Shown here: one piece after another, positions 8,305-14,679 of the stretch
How the letters are laid out: every line of letters starts with the position of its first letter
Position numbering within the stretch: the first letter of the stretch is position 1
Assembly: GCA_041645005.1 (NCBI GenBank)
Contig: JBAZQW010000017.1
Location: 1 to 16,948, forward strand
DNA from: Pelotomaculum_B sp041645005
GTDB taxonomy: Bacteria; Bacillota; Desulfotomaculia; Desulfotomaculales; Pelotomaculaceae
Length of the DNA stretch: 16,948 nucleotides
Reading direction: 5' to 3'
The notes under the pieces: model-generated
Seen by the model: only the letters and a program-made list of their open reading frames with translations
The model's database searches: none
What the model was told of the DNA's origin: nothing
Translations under genes and position numbers: made by a program

Positions 8305-8333
8305 TATTATTTCCCTGGCTTAACATTATATAC
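8305..8333 (-). promoter_or_regulatory. Candidate forespore (sigma-G/sigma-F-type) promoter of the ger operon
   Basis: Reading on the minus strand, GTATA (8333-8329) is followed after 14 bases by GGAAATAATA (8314-8305). Seen as sigma-G, this is GTATA, 17 bases, then AATAATA, close to GHATR-N17/18-CATNHTA. Seen as sigma-F, the -10 matches GGnRAnAMTn. Known ger receptor operons are forespore-controlled. The match is made by eye from short, degenerate consensus motifs. Confidence 0.4.
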
Positions 8334-8370
8334 TTGCGATTTGAACGGGTGATTAAATATTCTATCCATA

Positions 8371-8408
8371 AAAATAACCCGTAACAAAGCACGGGCTTTG
8401 TTACGGGT
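8371..8408 (-). terminator. Intrinsic terminator downstream of the broken pheA
   Basis: A perfect 14-base inverted repeat, ACCCGTAACAAAGC (8377-8390) and GCTTTGTTACGGGT (8395-8408), flanks a four-base loop. On the minus strand it is followed by TTATTTTTAT. This makes a strong terminator for the minus-strand gene ending at 8480 and insulates the ger operon from it. Confidence 0.9.
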
Positions 8409-8479
8409 CAATAGTTGCATACCTTAGATTTTACAAAAAACGCGGCATCCAACCTTTATTCTAAGCGAAAGCAGGCCAA

Positions 8480-9490
8480 TTAATGTTTCTTGGCAGTTGC
8501 ACTGGAAATCAATTGATCTTTCTGACGATATACTGAATAATCTAGAATTACTCTCCATAACTCTTCTGCAAGTTTTGGATCTCCGCCCCGGGCCAGTGAA
8601 AGCTGATGAACACGTGACAAGATTTGATTTTCTCTTGCCGTGTCTCTTACATCTCGCATGCCCTGTTTTAGCAGAACCACCCGGTCGACCAACCTGGTAC
8701 GCCGCACCAGTAACTCTACCATTTGAGCATCCACCACGTCCAGTTCTTGCCGGAGGTTGGAGAGAGCTTCTCCGGAACCGTTCGATCTATGGCCGGATAT
8801 TCCTGCACTAGCGTGGCCCCACGCCGGATAGGAACCTAAAACCTTCAGACACAGGGTTATATTTGCCACCTCGCGCAGCGCTTCCTGAACCTCGGGCTGA
8901 CCCTGCGCACCCATAAAATCAATGAAGAACAAATAGTCACCCAGATTTTTTTTGGCCGGCCTTGATTCGATACGGGTCAGGTTAATTCCGCGCACCGTGA
9001 ATTCACGCAGTATAGCATACAGCGCTCCGGGCCGGTCCCCAACACCGAAAATGAGAGACGTCTTATGGCTGTGTTCTAAAGAACAAGGCAATTGCTCCTT
9101 CCCCACCACCCAAAAGCGAGTCACGTTGTCCTGGTAGTCGTTAGCAACGGGTACAACTACCTGAAGCCCGTATTCCGCGCGCGGCAGCCCTGGCCGGACC
9201 AAGCGCGGCCCAGGGGCGGTTTCTTGCGGCTACCCGCCTGGCGGCCGCAGCAGTACTGGAACACTCAGTCAACAAGGCGGCAGGCAATTCCCGGCGGAGA
9301 AAGTCGCGGCATTGGGCCAGGGCTTGGGGATGAGAGAAAACCCTTTTCACCCGCTCAAGTTGCACACCTGGCGAACCATTAAGGACTGTTTGACAGACAA
9401 AAACACTTCCCCTCGCACCGTCAGATCAAACGGGCCTGCCAGCAGGTCAAGCACGGCGCCAATGAGGCTTTCGTCAATTAAAACTCCAGC
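8480..9490 (-). pseudogene. pheA: Broken prephenate dehydratase - ACT - chorismate mutase gene
   Basis: Three minus-strand frames together spell a P-protein of phenylalanine synthesis. Segment one (about 9490-9370) reads LIDESLIGAVLDLLAGPFDL then VRGEVFLSVKQSL. Segment two (about 9370-9180) reads GVQLERVKRVFSHPQALAQC and PWAALGPARAA. Segment three (from about 9180) reads AEYGLQVVVPVANDYQDNVT then RFWVVG, which holds the TRF motif of the dehydratase. An ACT domain follows (GALYAIL, ESRP), then an AroQ-type chorismate mutase (LRQELDVVDAQMVELLVRRT, K, RDTARE). Frame changes occur near 9367-9373, as if one C were lost from a C-run, and near 9176-9184 inside GCGCGCG. The first ~70 residues of the dehydratase domain are absent; AT-rich unrelated DNA abuts instead. 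The ACT plus mutase part (8480-9202) remains an open frame and could still be made. Sequencing error could explain the frameshifts but not the missing N-terminus. Confidence 0.82.
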
Positions 9491-9662
9491 AGAAATCAAT
9501 AGTAAGTTATTTATTTCTAACTATCATGGATTTGCTCGTAGAATACTTAGTTTGTATGGGTATCTTTTAACATCAAATTTAGCAAACTTTAAAGAATTTC
9601 AGTCTATTGATGATAGTAGAGTTGAAACACTTATGGAGTGTTCTTTGTTTGCTTTGCCTTAA
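9480..9662 (+). pseudogene. Fragment resembling a UvrD/Rep-type helicase
   Basis: The plus-strand frame ending at the TAA at 9660-9662 reads KTPAEINSKLFISNYHGFAR followed by RILSLYG, and later FQSIDDSRVETLM. UvrD-like SF1 helicases have a comparable 'TNKAA.E' then 'v.NfHGfa.rIL' arrangement after motif Ia. About 60 codons remain, with no Walker A and no C-terminal helicase motifs. It begins exactly where pheA similarity stops. A longer open frame from 9312 exists only because it runs antisense through pheA. The match is from memory of family motifs and is tentative. Confidence 0.4.
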
Positions 9663-9710
9663 TGCACTTTAATCTCCCACCGGCAATATCTAACTGAGAA
9701 TTCCCTGCTC

Positions 9711-9809
9711 TTACGAACATATATAAGCATTTATTTTTAATGAGCAACACTTAACAATTACAGTTATAGTAATAACTATTATTGTTATAGCGATTTTTCG
9801 CAAATCCAT
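9711..9809 (-). CDS. 32-residue hydrophobic peptide with strong ribosome binding site
   Basis: An ATG preceded by AAAGGAGG at a 6-base spacing (9823-9816) opens a 32-codon frame. It starts MDLRKIAITIIVITITVIVK, followed by CCSLKINAYICS, and ends at TAA. A short basic start and one hydrophobic stretch of about 15 residues suggest a single membrane segment; two adjacent cysteines follow it. It lies ~40 bases after the 46-codon ORF and is on the same strand as the spoVA genes, so it may be their last cistron. I do not recognise the family. Confidence 0.5.
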   Translation of the reverse strand: MDLRKIAITIIVITITVIVKCCSLKINAYICS

Positions 9810-9850
9810 AAAATTCCTCCTTTAAGCTGTAACTCTTACTGAGTCGGAAT

Positions 9851-9991
9851 TTATGTATTTGGAAAGCCTTCCCTTATTGAAACCCTTCCTCTTAAATTGT
9901 CTTTAAAGGAACGAAGCCGGCGCTTATTACCGGCAACCAGGGTGCCTAAGGGCTTAGATACAGAGATAGTAGGTCTTAGTTCTTCTGGCAT
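9851..9991 (-). CDS. 46-residue basic hypothetical protein at the end of the spoVA-like operon
   Basis: An ATG preceded by GAAAGGTGA at about 7 bases opens a 46-codon frame. It starts MPEELRPTISVSKPLGTLVA, continues GNKRRLRSFKDNLRGRVS and IREGFPNT, and ends at TAA. The protein is basic, without a signal peptide or membrane segment. The ribosome binding site resembles that of the lipoprotein gene before it (AAAGGTGA), and it starts ~50 bases after that gene's stop. The family is not recognised. The case for it being real is the start signal and position only. Confidence 0.45.
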   Translation of the reverse strand: MPEELRPTISVSKPLGTLVAGNKRRLRSFKDNLRGRVSIREGFPNT

Positions 9992-10043
9992 TGTAGCATC
10001 ACCTTTCACCTTCTATTTTTTAAAATACATCCTACATATCAGC

Positions 10044-10502
10044 CTAGCCGTGCATATCTTCATTGATTTTATTAACCTTCTTTTGTATATCTATAAGCGG
10101 CTTATCCTGTTCTCCTCTAATTTGGGTTTCTATTTGTTGCAGCTGCTTAAAAAGCTTTTTGTCAGAGGTAACATAGACATTATAATCCTTATTAAATTCT
10201 TTGATTTTATCATGTACTTCGACCTTAATTAGTTTTAAACGCAATCTGTCAAAACCACTTACTTTAATAGCAATCGATATTTCATTATTAATAACCACAG
10301 CCGTACTCTCCTTGACACCTTTCACTGTTTCGGCTGTTTTCTTTGCTCTTTCGGCAAGCTCGGGATTAATTTGGATTTGTTTTTCATCCTGGTTTATCTG
10401 CTGTTCCGGGTGCCGCTTTTTAAAAGAAGGGTTTCGCATGCTGCAACCTGCCGTTACTGATAATATAAGAGAAAAAACAATAACTTTCAGAATGATTTTC
10501 AC
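10044..10502 (-). CDS. YhcN/YlaJ-family sporulation lipoprotein
   Basis: This 152-residue secreted lipoprotein has a basic N-terminus, a hydrophobic core and lipobox VTAGC (Cys20). The mature part contains the family segment with AERAKKTAETVKGVKESTAV, followed by VINNEISIAIKVSG and DYNVYVTSDKKLFKQLQQIE. YhcN/YlaJ proteins are inner-membrane spore lipoproteins, and a member is encoded in the spoVA2mob operon. The start is GTG with AAAGGTGA upstream, 15 bases after spoVAE. Its exact function is unknown; a role in germination or spore outgrowth is known only for relatives. Confidence 0.85.
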   Translation of the reverse strand: MKIILKVIVFSLILSVTAGCSMRNPSFKKRHPEQQINQDEKQIQINPELAERAKKTAETVKGVKESTAVVINNEISIAIKVSGFDRLRLKLIKVEVHDKIKEFNKDYNVYVTSDKKLFKQLQQIETQIRGEQDKPLIDIQKKVNKINEDMHG

Positions 10503-10517
10503 GGTGTCACCTTTCTT

Positions 10518-10871
10518 CTATCCTTTAGGCTTAAATAGCAAAGCGGCGAGAAAGCCAAAAATTATGGCCGCGGATATCCCTGCGCTGGTGACTTCAAAGA
10601 TCCCGGTAAGAATTCCAATTATTCCTACTTGTTGAGCTTCAGCTAAAGCCCCGTGAACTAAAGCATTCCCAAAACTGGTTATTGGAACAGTGGCGCCGGC
10701 GCCGGCAAAATCAATCAGGGGTTCGTACAGACCCAAACCATCAAGGATAGCGCCTGACACCACAAGAATACTCATGACATGAGCTGGAGTAAACTTGCCT
10801 ACATCCAGCAACAATTGCCCAATAACACAAATAAGCCCGCCAACCACAAAAGCCCAAAAATAAATTTCCAA
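10518..10871 (-). CDS. spoVAE: Stage V sporulation protein AE (SpoVAEb type)
   Basis: This is an integral membrane component of the SpoVA channel, which moves Ca-dipicolinate into the forming spore and out during germination. It has 117 residues with several hydrophobic helices. Family signatures include FVVGGLICVIGQLLLD, KFTPAHVMSILVVSGAIL and FAGAGATVPITSFGNALVHG. A GTG at 10880 is in frame but lies inside the Shine-Dalgarno AGAGGTGA; the TTG at 10871, five bases after it, is the better start. It follows spoVAD by only about 11 bases. Confidence 0.93.
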   Translation of the reverse strand: MEIYFWAFVVGGLICVIGQLLLDVGKFTPAHVMSILVVSGAILDGLGLYEPLIDFAGAGATVPITSFGNALVHGALAEAQQVGIIGILTGIFEVTSAGISAAIIFGFLAALLFKPKG

Positions 10872-10882
10872 AAAAATCACCT

Positions 10883-11893
10883 CTAATGGTTAAACTCAAT
10901 GGAAACAGCGTGGGCGACGCAGGGAATGCTTTCCTTCTGCTGATAAGACAAGGGAGACAGAAGTGCCCCGGTAGCAACAATCAAAACCTTTTTCAGTTCC
11001 CCCTTTTTCACCCTGTTTAATATATGCCCGTAGGTAACGGTCGCCGAGCAACCGCAACCGCTGCCTCCGGCCAACACCACAGGTTGGTCTTTGCTGTAAA
11101 TAAGTATGCCGCAGTCTGTAAATCTGTCTTCCGGTATCTCCAGGCCGTGTTTTTTCAACAGATCTCCGGCAATCCTGTGCCCCACCCGTCCCAGGTCCCC
11201 GGTGGCTATAAGATCGTAATCCTGGGGTGAAATCCGCAAGTCCCTGAAATGAGCTGTAATAGTATCCACCGCAGCCGGCGCCATAGCGCTCCCCATATTA
11301 AAAGGGTCGGTCACTCCCATATCCACTACTCTGCCGATGGTGGCAGAGGTAACTCTGGGACCTTCCCCTTTGGAGCTAAGGAGGGCAACACCGGCGCCGG
11401 TCACCGTCCACTGGGCGGTGGGAGGTTTTTGAGACCCATATTCAGTGGGATACCTGTATTGCTTTTCAGCTGCCGCATTGTGACTGGAGGTACCACAGAG
11501 AACATAATTGCCGGACCCGCTGTCTACTATCAAGCAACCTAAAGTAAGGCTCTCCATCGAACTGGAACAGGCCCCGTAAAGCCCAAGATAGGGCACCGCC
11601 AGTGTTCTGGCAGCAAAGCTGCTGGAAATAATCTGGTTCATCAGGTCCCCGCTTAGAAAGAACTGAATGTCCTGTTTTTGTAAACCGGCCTTTTGAATAG
11701 CCATTTCGCAGGCCTCTTCCAGCATCTTTTTTTCTGCTTTTTCATAGCTGTCCTGCCCTAGCCATAAGTCGCCGTGAAGGAGATCAAAATCCTCCGCCAG
11801 AGGCCCCTCTGCTTCAAAGGGTCCTCCAACGGTTGCCGTTGAAACAATTGATGGTTTGTTGGGAAAAACCCAGGTCTGGTGCCCGTGCAGCAT
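10883..11893 (-). CDS. spoVAD: Stage V sporulation protein AD
   Basis: SpoVAD has a thiolase/ketoacyl-synthase-like fold and binds dipicolinic acid at the outer face of the spore inner membrane. From the ATG at 11893 the protein has 336 residues, nearly the same as B. subtilis SpoVAD. It includes FPNKPSIVSTATVGGPFEAE, GLYGACSSSMESLTLG (Cys109 at the thiolase-like nucleophile position), QYRYPTEYGSQKPPTAQWTV, FNMGSAMAPAAVDTI, LIATGDLGRVGH and VVLAGGSGCGCSA. The frame extends ~25 codons upstream inside spoVAC, but GGGGGATCC before the ATG and the homology support the shorter start. One base separates it from the spoVAC stop. Confidence 0.95.
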   Translation of the reverse strand: MLHGHQTWVFPNKPSIVSTATVGGPFEAEGPLAEDFDLLHGDLWLGQDSYEKAEKKMLEEACEMAIQKAGLQKQDIQFFLSGDLMNQIISSSFAARTLAVPYLGLYGACSSSMESLTLGCLIVDSGSGNYVLCGTSSHNAAAEKQYRYPTEYGSQKPPTAQWTVTGAGVALLSSKGEGPRVTSATIGRVVDMGVTDPFNMGSAMAPAAVDTITAHFRDLRISPQDYDLIATGDLGRVGHRIAGDLLKKHGLEIPEDRFTDCGILIYSKDQPVVLAGGSGCGCSATVTYGHILNRVKKGELKKVLIVATGALLSPLSYQQKESIPCVAHAVSIEFNH

Positions 11894-11894
11894 A

Positions 11895-12374
11895 CTAGGA
11901 TCCCCCCAACAATGCCAATGTTGTTTTAATGAGGACAACCACAAAGGCCGCAAAAACACCAAAAACAATTACCGAACCTGCCAACTGAAACATACTTGCA
12001 CCAACACCAAGCACAAATCCCTCACTTCGGTGTTCGATAGCTGCTGAGGCAATGGAATTGGCAAACCCGGTTACCGGCACAGCTGTTCCGGCGCCGGCCC
12101 ATTGGGCGATATGATCATACACACCTGAAGCCGTAAGAATGACTGAGAGCAGAATCAATACAGCCACTGTCGGATCTCCTGCTGTCTTTTCAGTAAAATT
12201 AAAATTCCAGAGGAAAAAATCCTGAATAAATTGACCGAGGAGACAGATTGTTCCTCCCGCTAAAAATGCCCTGATAACATTTAGCAACACTGGTCGTTGA
12301 GGCTCTCTCGCTTTAGAAAAGGAATGATACTGCTGTTGTACCGGAGTTAATTTCTTCTTTTTCTTATTGGACAA
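11895..12374 (-). CDS. spoVAC: Stage V sporulation protein AC
   Basis: This is a membrane component of the SpoVA channel; SpoVAC of B. subtilis behaves as a mechanosensitive channel. Here it has 159 residues with a lysine-rich N-terminus (SNKKKKKL), then four or so membrane segments. Signatures include RAFLAGGTICLLGQFIQDFF, VYDHIAQWAGAGTAVPVTGF and ANSIASAAIEHRSEGFVLGV. The start is TTG, with AAGGGGG about 9 bases upstream. It lies 14 bases after the DUF421-DUF1657 gene. Confidence 0.94.
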   Translation of the reverse strand: MSNKKKKKLTPVQQQYHSFSKAREPQRPVLLNVIRAFLAGGTICLLGQFIQDFFLWNFNFTEKTAGDPTVAVLILLSVILTASGVYDHIAQWAGAGTAVPVTGFANSIASAAIEHRSEGFVLGVGASMFQLAGSVIVFGVFAAFVVVLIKTTLALLGGS

Positions 12375-12388
12375 TTTCGTAAGCCCCC

Positions 12389-13249
12389 TTACCTTTTCAG
12401 CAAAGGCTCTAATTCTTCAATTACTTCTGACAATATTCCGGAAGACTTTCCGTACATCTCTTTAGCTTCCGGCTGCTTTGTACCTAATGCGTACAATTCA
12501 CAGTCCGCCTGACATTTTTTCAGGGTAGCGAAAGCCAACTCTTTTGCTTTGGGTTTGGGTACCTGAATGGCGTCATCAAACAGGTCAAGATATAACTGCC
12601 CTACGGAATCCACTTGAGCAATAAAGACGTTTTCAGGCGCTACCCCAACTATTTCCAACTCCGTATGCAGCCAGCGCCTGTTTAATCCCATCGCCGTGAG
12701 CGGTTCGTCCATTATAATTCCGTCAAGCATAACCGTCTGGGGCACGCTTTCCTGTCCGGCGTTTAATCCTGCGGTCTTGGCGGTAAGAGGTTGTTTATCT
12801 TTCTTGAGAAGTGCGCTTACCTCTCCGGTAGGTTCAAGCACGGCGAATTCTACATCAGCAAAATTAAATACATTTTTCTTTCGCAGCTGGCTCAACAAAT
12901 CTTCAGGTGTAAAACGGGCTTCCAGCAGCTTATCTTCCAGGACTTTGCCGTGGTTAATCAGGACTGTTTCTTTTCCCTGAACAATATCCCTTACCGCTTT
13001 GTATTTTATTGATAAAAGATAGATTAACGCAGGAAACCCGGTCCAAACAACCAGGGCAATAAGACCGTTGGCCAGGATAACGACCAGATTCAAAGAAATG
13101 GCGGCAGCTATAACTCCGATTGCAATGCCGGTAACCAGATCAAAAAAGGTCAACCGGGAGGTTTGCCTTTTCCCTATAAGGCGGACAAGAAGCAGGGTGA
13201 GAATAAATAAACCGGCAGAACGGAGCAAAATGCTTAACCACTCGGGCAT
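12389..13249 (-). CDS. DUF421-DUF1657 fusion protein (2Duf-like spore membrane protein)
   Basis: This is a 286-residue inner-membrane protein. Residues ~1-85 have three membrane helices (RSAGLFILTLLLVRLIGKRQ, ITGI-type segment GIAIGVIAAAIS, ALIYLLSIKY), followed by two cytoplasmic DUF421 (YetF/YcaP) subdomains to ~235. These include KETVLINHGKVLEDKLLEAR, LLSQLRKKNVFNFADVEFAV and WLHTELE. The C-terminal ~50 residues (FATLKKCQADCELYALGTKQ, then PEAKEMYGKSSGILSEVIEE) align without gaps to the two DUF1657 proteins encoded just upstream (NLKSCQANLETFALQTQNQQ). This DUF421+DUF1657 architecture is that of 2Duf, the spoVA2mob protein reported to raise spore wet-heat resistance and reduce inner-membrane fluidity. 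The ATG has GGAG upstream. The role here is inferred from architecture and operon. Confidence 0.85.
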   Translation of the reverse strand: MPEWLSILLRSAGLFILTLLLVRLIGKRQTSRLTFFDLVTGIAIGVIAAAISLNLVVILANGLIALVVWTGFPALIYLLSIKYKAVRDIVQGKETVLINHGKVLEDKLLEARFTPEDLLSQLRKKNVFNFADVEFAVLEPTGEVSALLKKDKQPLTAKTAGLNAGQESVPQTVMLDGIIMDEPLTAMGLNRRWLHTELEIVGVAPENVFIAQVDSVGQLYLDLFDDAIQVPKPKAKELAFATLKKCQADCELYALGTKQPEAKEMYGKSSGILSEVIEELEPLLKR

Positions 13250-13273
13250 TTGGATTTCTCCTTCATTAGATTG

Positions 13274-13480
13274 CTAGAAGCCTTTATATTGTGGCTCTTC
13301 AAATTCTAAAACACCGAGTCTCTTTTCCAAATCCTTTATAATAATAGCAATCTTTTGCGAATTGCGGCTCAGCATTTCTTTTGCTTCCGGGTTTTCCCCG
13401 GCTGAAGCAAAGGTTTCTAATGTGGCCTGAACGCCCTTAAGGCTGGCCAGGGTCTGCTTGACCTGCGCACTGATTGTCAT
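13274..13480 (-). CDS. DUF1657 protein (first stand-alone copy)
   Basis: This 68-residue soluble, helical protein starts MTISAQVKQTLASLKGVQAT and ends EEPQYKGF, the DUF1657 signature. It is nearly colinear with the neighbouring copy at 13594-13800, with the same length and the same last eight residues. Small DUF1657 proteins occur with spoVA2mob-type genes and are thought to be spore-associated; the biochemical role is unknown. The start is ATG with GAGAGGGG upstream. It is probably the first gene of the transcript leading to the fusion protein and SpoVAC-D-E, about 24 bases from the fusion gene. Confidence 0.9.
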   Translation of the reverse strand: MTISAQVKQTLASLKGVQATLETFASAGENPEAKEMLSRNSQKIAIIIKDLEKRLGVLEFEEPQYKGF

Positions 13481-13537
13481 ACTAAGTTACCCCTCTCACT
13501 TAACAGTATTCTGTATATCAAAATAAATTTATATACG

Positions 13538-13572
13538 AAAAAACCGAGACCGGATCCTGGTGATCCGGTCTC
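13538..13572 (-). terminator. Intrinsic terminator between the two DUF1657 genes
   Basis: A perfect 11-base stem, GAGACCGGATC (13546-13556) and GATCCGGTCTC (13562-13572), has a five-base loop. On the minus strand it is followed by GGTTTTTTCG. It would end most transcripts of the upstream DUF1657 gene before the second copy, so the two are likely separate units or differ in amount. Confidence 0.9.
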
Positions 13573-13593
13573 TAGGCTGGGACACCCTTAATG

Positions 13594-13800
13594 TTAAAAC
13601 CCTTTATACTGAGGCTCTTCATTTTCGATTTGAGTAACCCTTGGCTCCAAGGAGTCAACAATTGCTTTTGTTTGCTGGGCCGCACTGGCAAAAAGCTGTT
13701 TTGCCTGTTGATTTTGGGTTTGGAGAGCAAAGGTCTCAAGGTTTGCCTGGCAACTTTTTAGGTTGGCCAATGTCTGCTTTACCTGGGATCCGACTGTCAT
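13594..13800 (-). CDS. DUF1657 protein (second stand-alone copy)
   Basis: This 68-residue helical protein starts MTVGSQVKQTLANLKSCQAN, continues LETFALQTQNQQAK and ends NEEPQYKGF. The frame extends 18 codons upstream, but GAGGAGG sits just before the ATG at 13800 and the homology begins there. A strong terminator follows it, so it is probably transcribed mainly on its own, which would suit a protein needed in larger amounts. It shares a 172-base divergent control region with the plus-strand DUF421 gene. Confidence 0.9.
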   Translation of the reverse strand: MTVGSQVKQTLANLKSCQANLETFALQTQNQQAKQLFASAAQQTKAIVDSLEPRVTQIENEEPQYKGF

Positions 13801-13839
13801 TGCATTTCCTCCTCGTTTATGGATTTTTTTTGCAAATCT

Positions 13840-13868
13840 AATGGTCCCCCACAATAAAAATCTTATTC
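13840..13868 (-). promoter_or_regulatory. Candidate forespore promoter of the DUF1657 gene
   Basis: On the minus strand GAATA (13868-13864) is followed after 14 bases by GGGGACCATT (13849-13840). The -35 fits GHATR, and the -10 fits the sigma-F-type GGnRAnAMTn at all but one fixed position. Element spacing is the same as in the ger candidate. It is a by-eye match in an AT-rich region. Confidence 0.3.
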
Positions 13869-13910
13869 AATGGATTTTTACCATATGTGGAACATTGGTA
13901 GAAACAGACA

Positions 13911-13940
13911 AAATATAATTTATAACACCGGGAAATAATT
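13911..13940 (+). promoter_or_regulatory. Candidate forespore promoter of the plus-strand DUF421 gene
   Basis: AAATA (13911-13915) is followed after 15 bases by GGAAATAATT (13931-13940). The ten bases GGGAAATAAT are identical to those upstream of gerA and lie at nearly the same distance from the start codon (33 versus 35 bases). The -35 is weaker than in the ger case. Confidence 0.3.
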
Positions 13941-13972
13941 ATGTAGAAATTAATTTGCAAGGGAAGGATAAT

Positions 13973-14653
13973 ATGCTCCTTGGGATTATACGCACAATAA
14001 TTTTATTTGCTGTAGTAGTTATTGGTTTGAGGTTAATGGGAAAGAGACAAATAGGTCAGCTGCAGCCATACGAACTGGTAATCGTAATTATGCTTTCAGC
14101 TTTGGCGGCAATTCCAATGGAGAATACCGGAATACCCCTCGCTAGCGGCCTTTTTCCGATTTTTACTTTGTTAGTGGCTCAGGTTGCGCTATCATATGTC
14201 TCCTTAAAAAGCGAGCGGGCCAGGGGGGTTATCTGCGGCACTCCCAGTGTGCTGATTGAAAACGGAAAAATCATTGAGAAAGAACTCGCCCGGATTCGCT
14301 ACAACATTAATGATTTACTGGAGCAGTTGAGAGCCAAAAATGTACCAAATATAGCCGACGTGGAATTTGCTATTCTGGAAACCAGCGGTGAGTTGAGTGT
14401 TATTCCAAAATCCCAGAAAAGGCCTATAGTTCCGGCGGATATGAATTTGCCTACGATGTACGAGGGCTTGCCGATTACACTTATTATTGACGGCTATGTC
14501 TTCAGTAAAAATCTGGCCAAAATCAACCTTAATGAGGACTGGCTGAAATCTGAATTACAAAAATTTGGCGTTAACAACTTTAAAGAAGTGCTTTTTGCAA
14601 GTCTCGACACTGAAGGGAAGTTATTTTATCAAGTTAAATCAAAGGCGGTATAA
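13973..14653 (+). CDS. DUF421 membrane protein (YetF-like)
   Basis: This 226-residue protein has three N-terminal membrane segments (IIRTIILFAVVVIGLRLMGK, VIVIMLSALAAIPM, IFTLLVAQVALSYVSL) and the two cytoplasmic DUF421 subdomains. The latter include GTPSVLIENGKIIEKELARI, LLEQLRAKNVPNIADVEFAI and LKSELQKFGV. It lacks the C-terminal DUF1657 part of its divergent neighbour, so it is the plain YetF/YcaP type. A TTG at 13955 is in frame, but AAGGGAAGGA serves the ATG at 13973. YetF-type proteins with 2Duf have been linked to spore inner-membrane rigidity and resistance; that role is inferred here. A DUF4363 gene follows after 26 bases. Confidence 0.9.
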   Translation: MLLGIIRTIILFAVVVIGLRLMGKRQIGQLQPYELVIVIMLSALAAIPMENTGIPLASGLFPIFTLLVAQVALSYVSLKSERARGVICGTPSVLIENGKIIEKELARIRYNINDLLEQLRAKNVPNIADVEFAILETSGELSVIPKSQKRPIVPADMNLPTMYEGLPITLIIDGYVFSKNLAKINLNEDWLKSELQKFGVNNFKEVLFASLDTEGKLFYQVKSKAV

Positions 14654-14679
14654 AATATTTTCTCCAAAGGAGTTTTACT

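Noticed and set aside
8480..9202. An intact ACT-domain gene starting at 9202
   Set aside because: Dehydratase sequence continues upstream in other frames, so the apparent start is an artefact of a frameshift, although the frame may still be translated.
9312..9662. A single 116-residue plus-strand gene
   Set aside because: Its first half is antisense to the pheA remnant; only the part after about 9480 looks like real former coding sequence.
9895..9960. GCCGGCGCTTATTACCGGC as a terminator or regulatory hairpin
   Set aside because: It has no T-run on either side and lies inside the 46-codon ORF, where it is explained as coding sequence.
10201..10635. Plus-strand open frame of 144 codons with hydrophobic stretches
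   Set aside because: It spans the yhcN-like lipoprotein and spoVAE in antisense; both minus-strand genes have clear homology and start signals.
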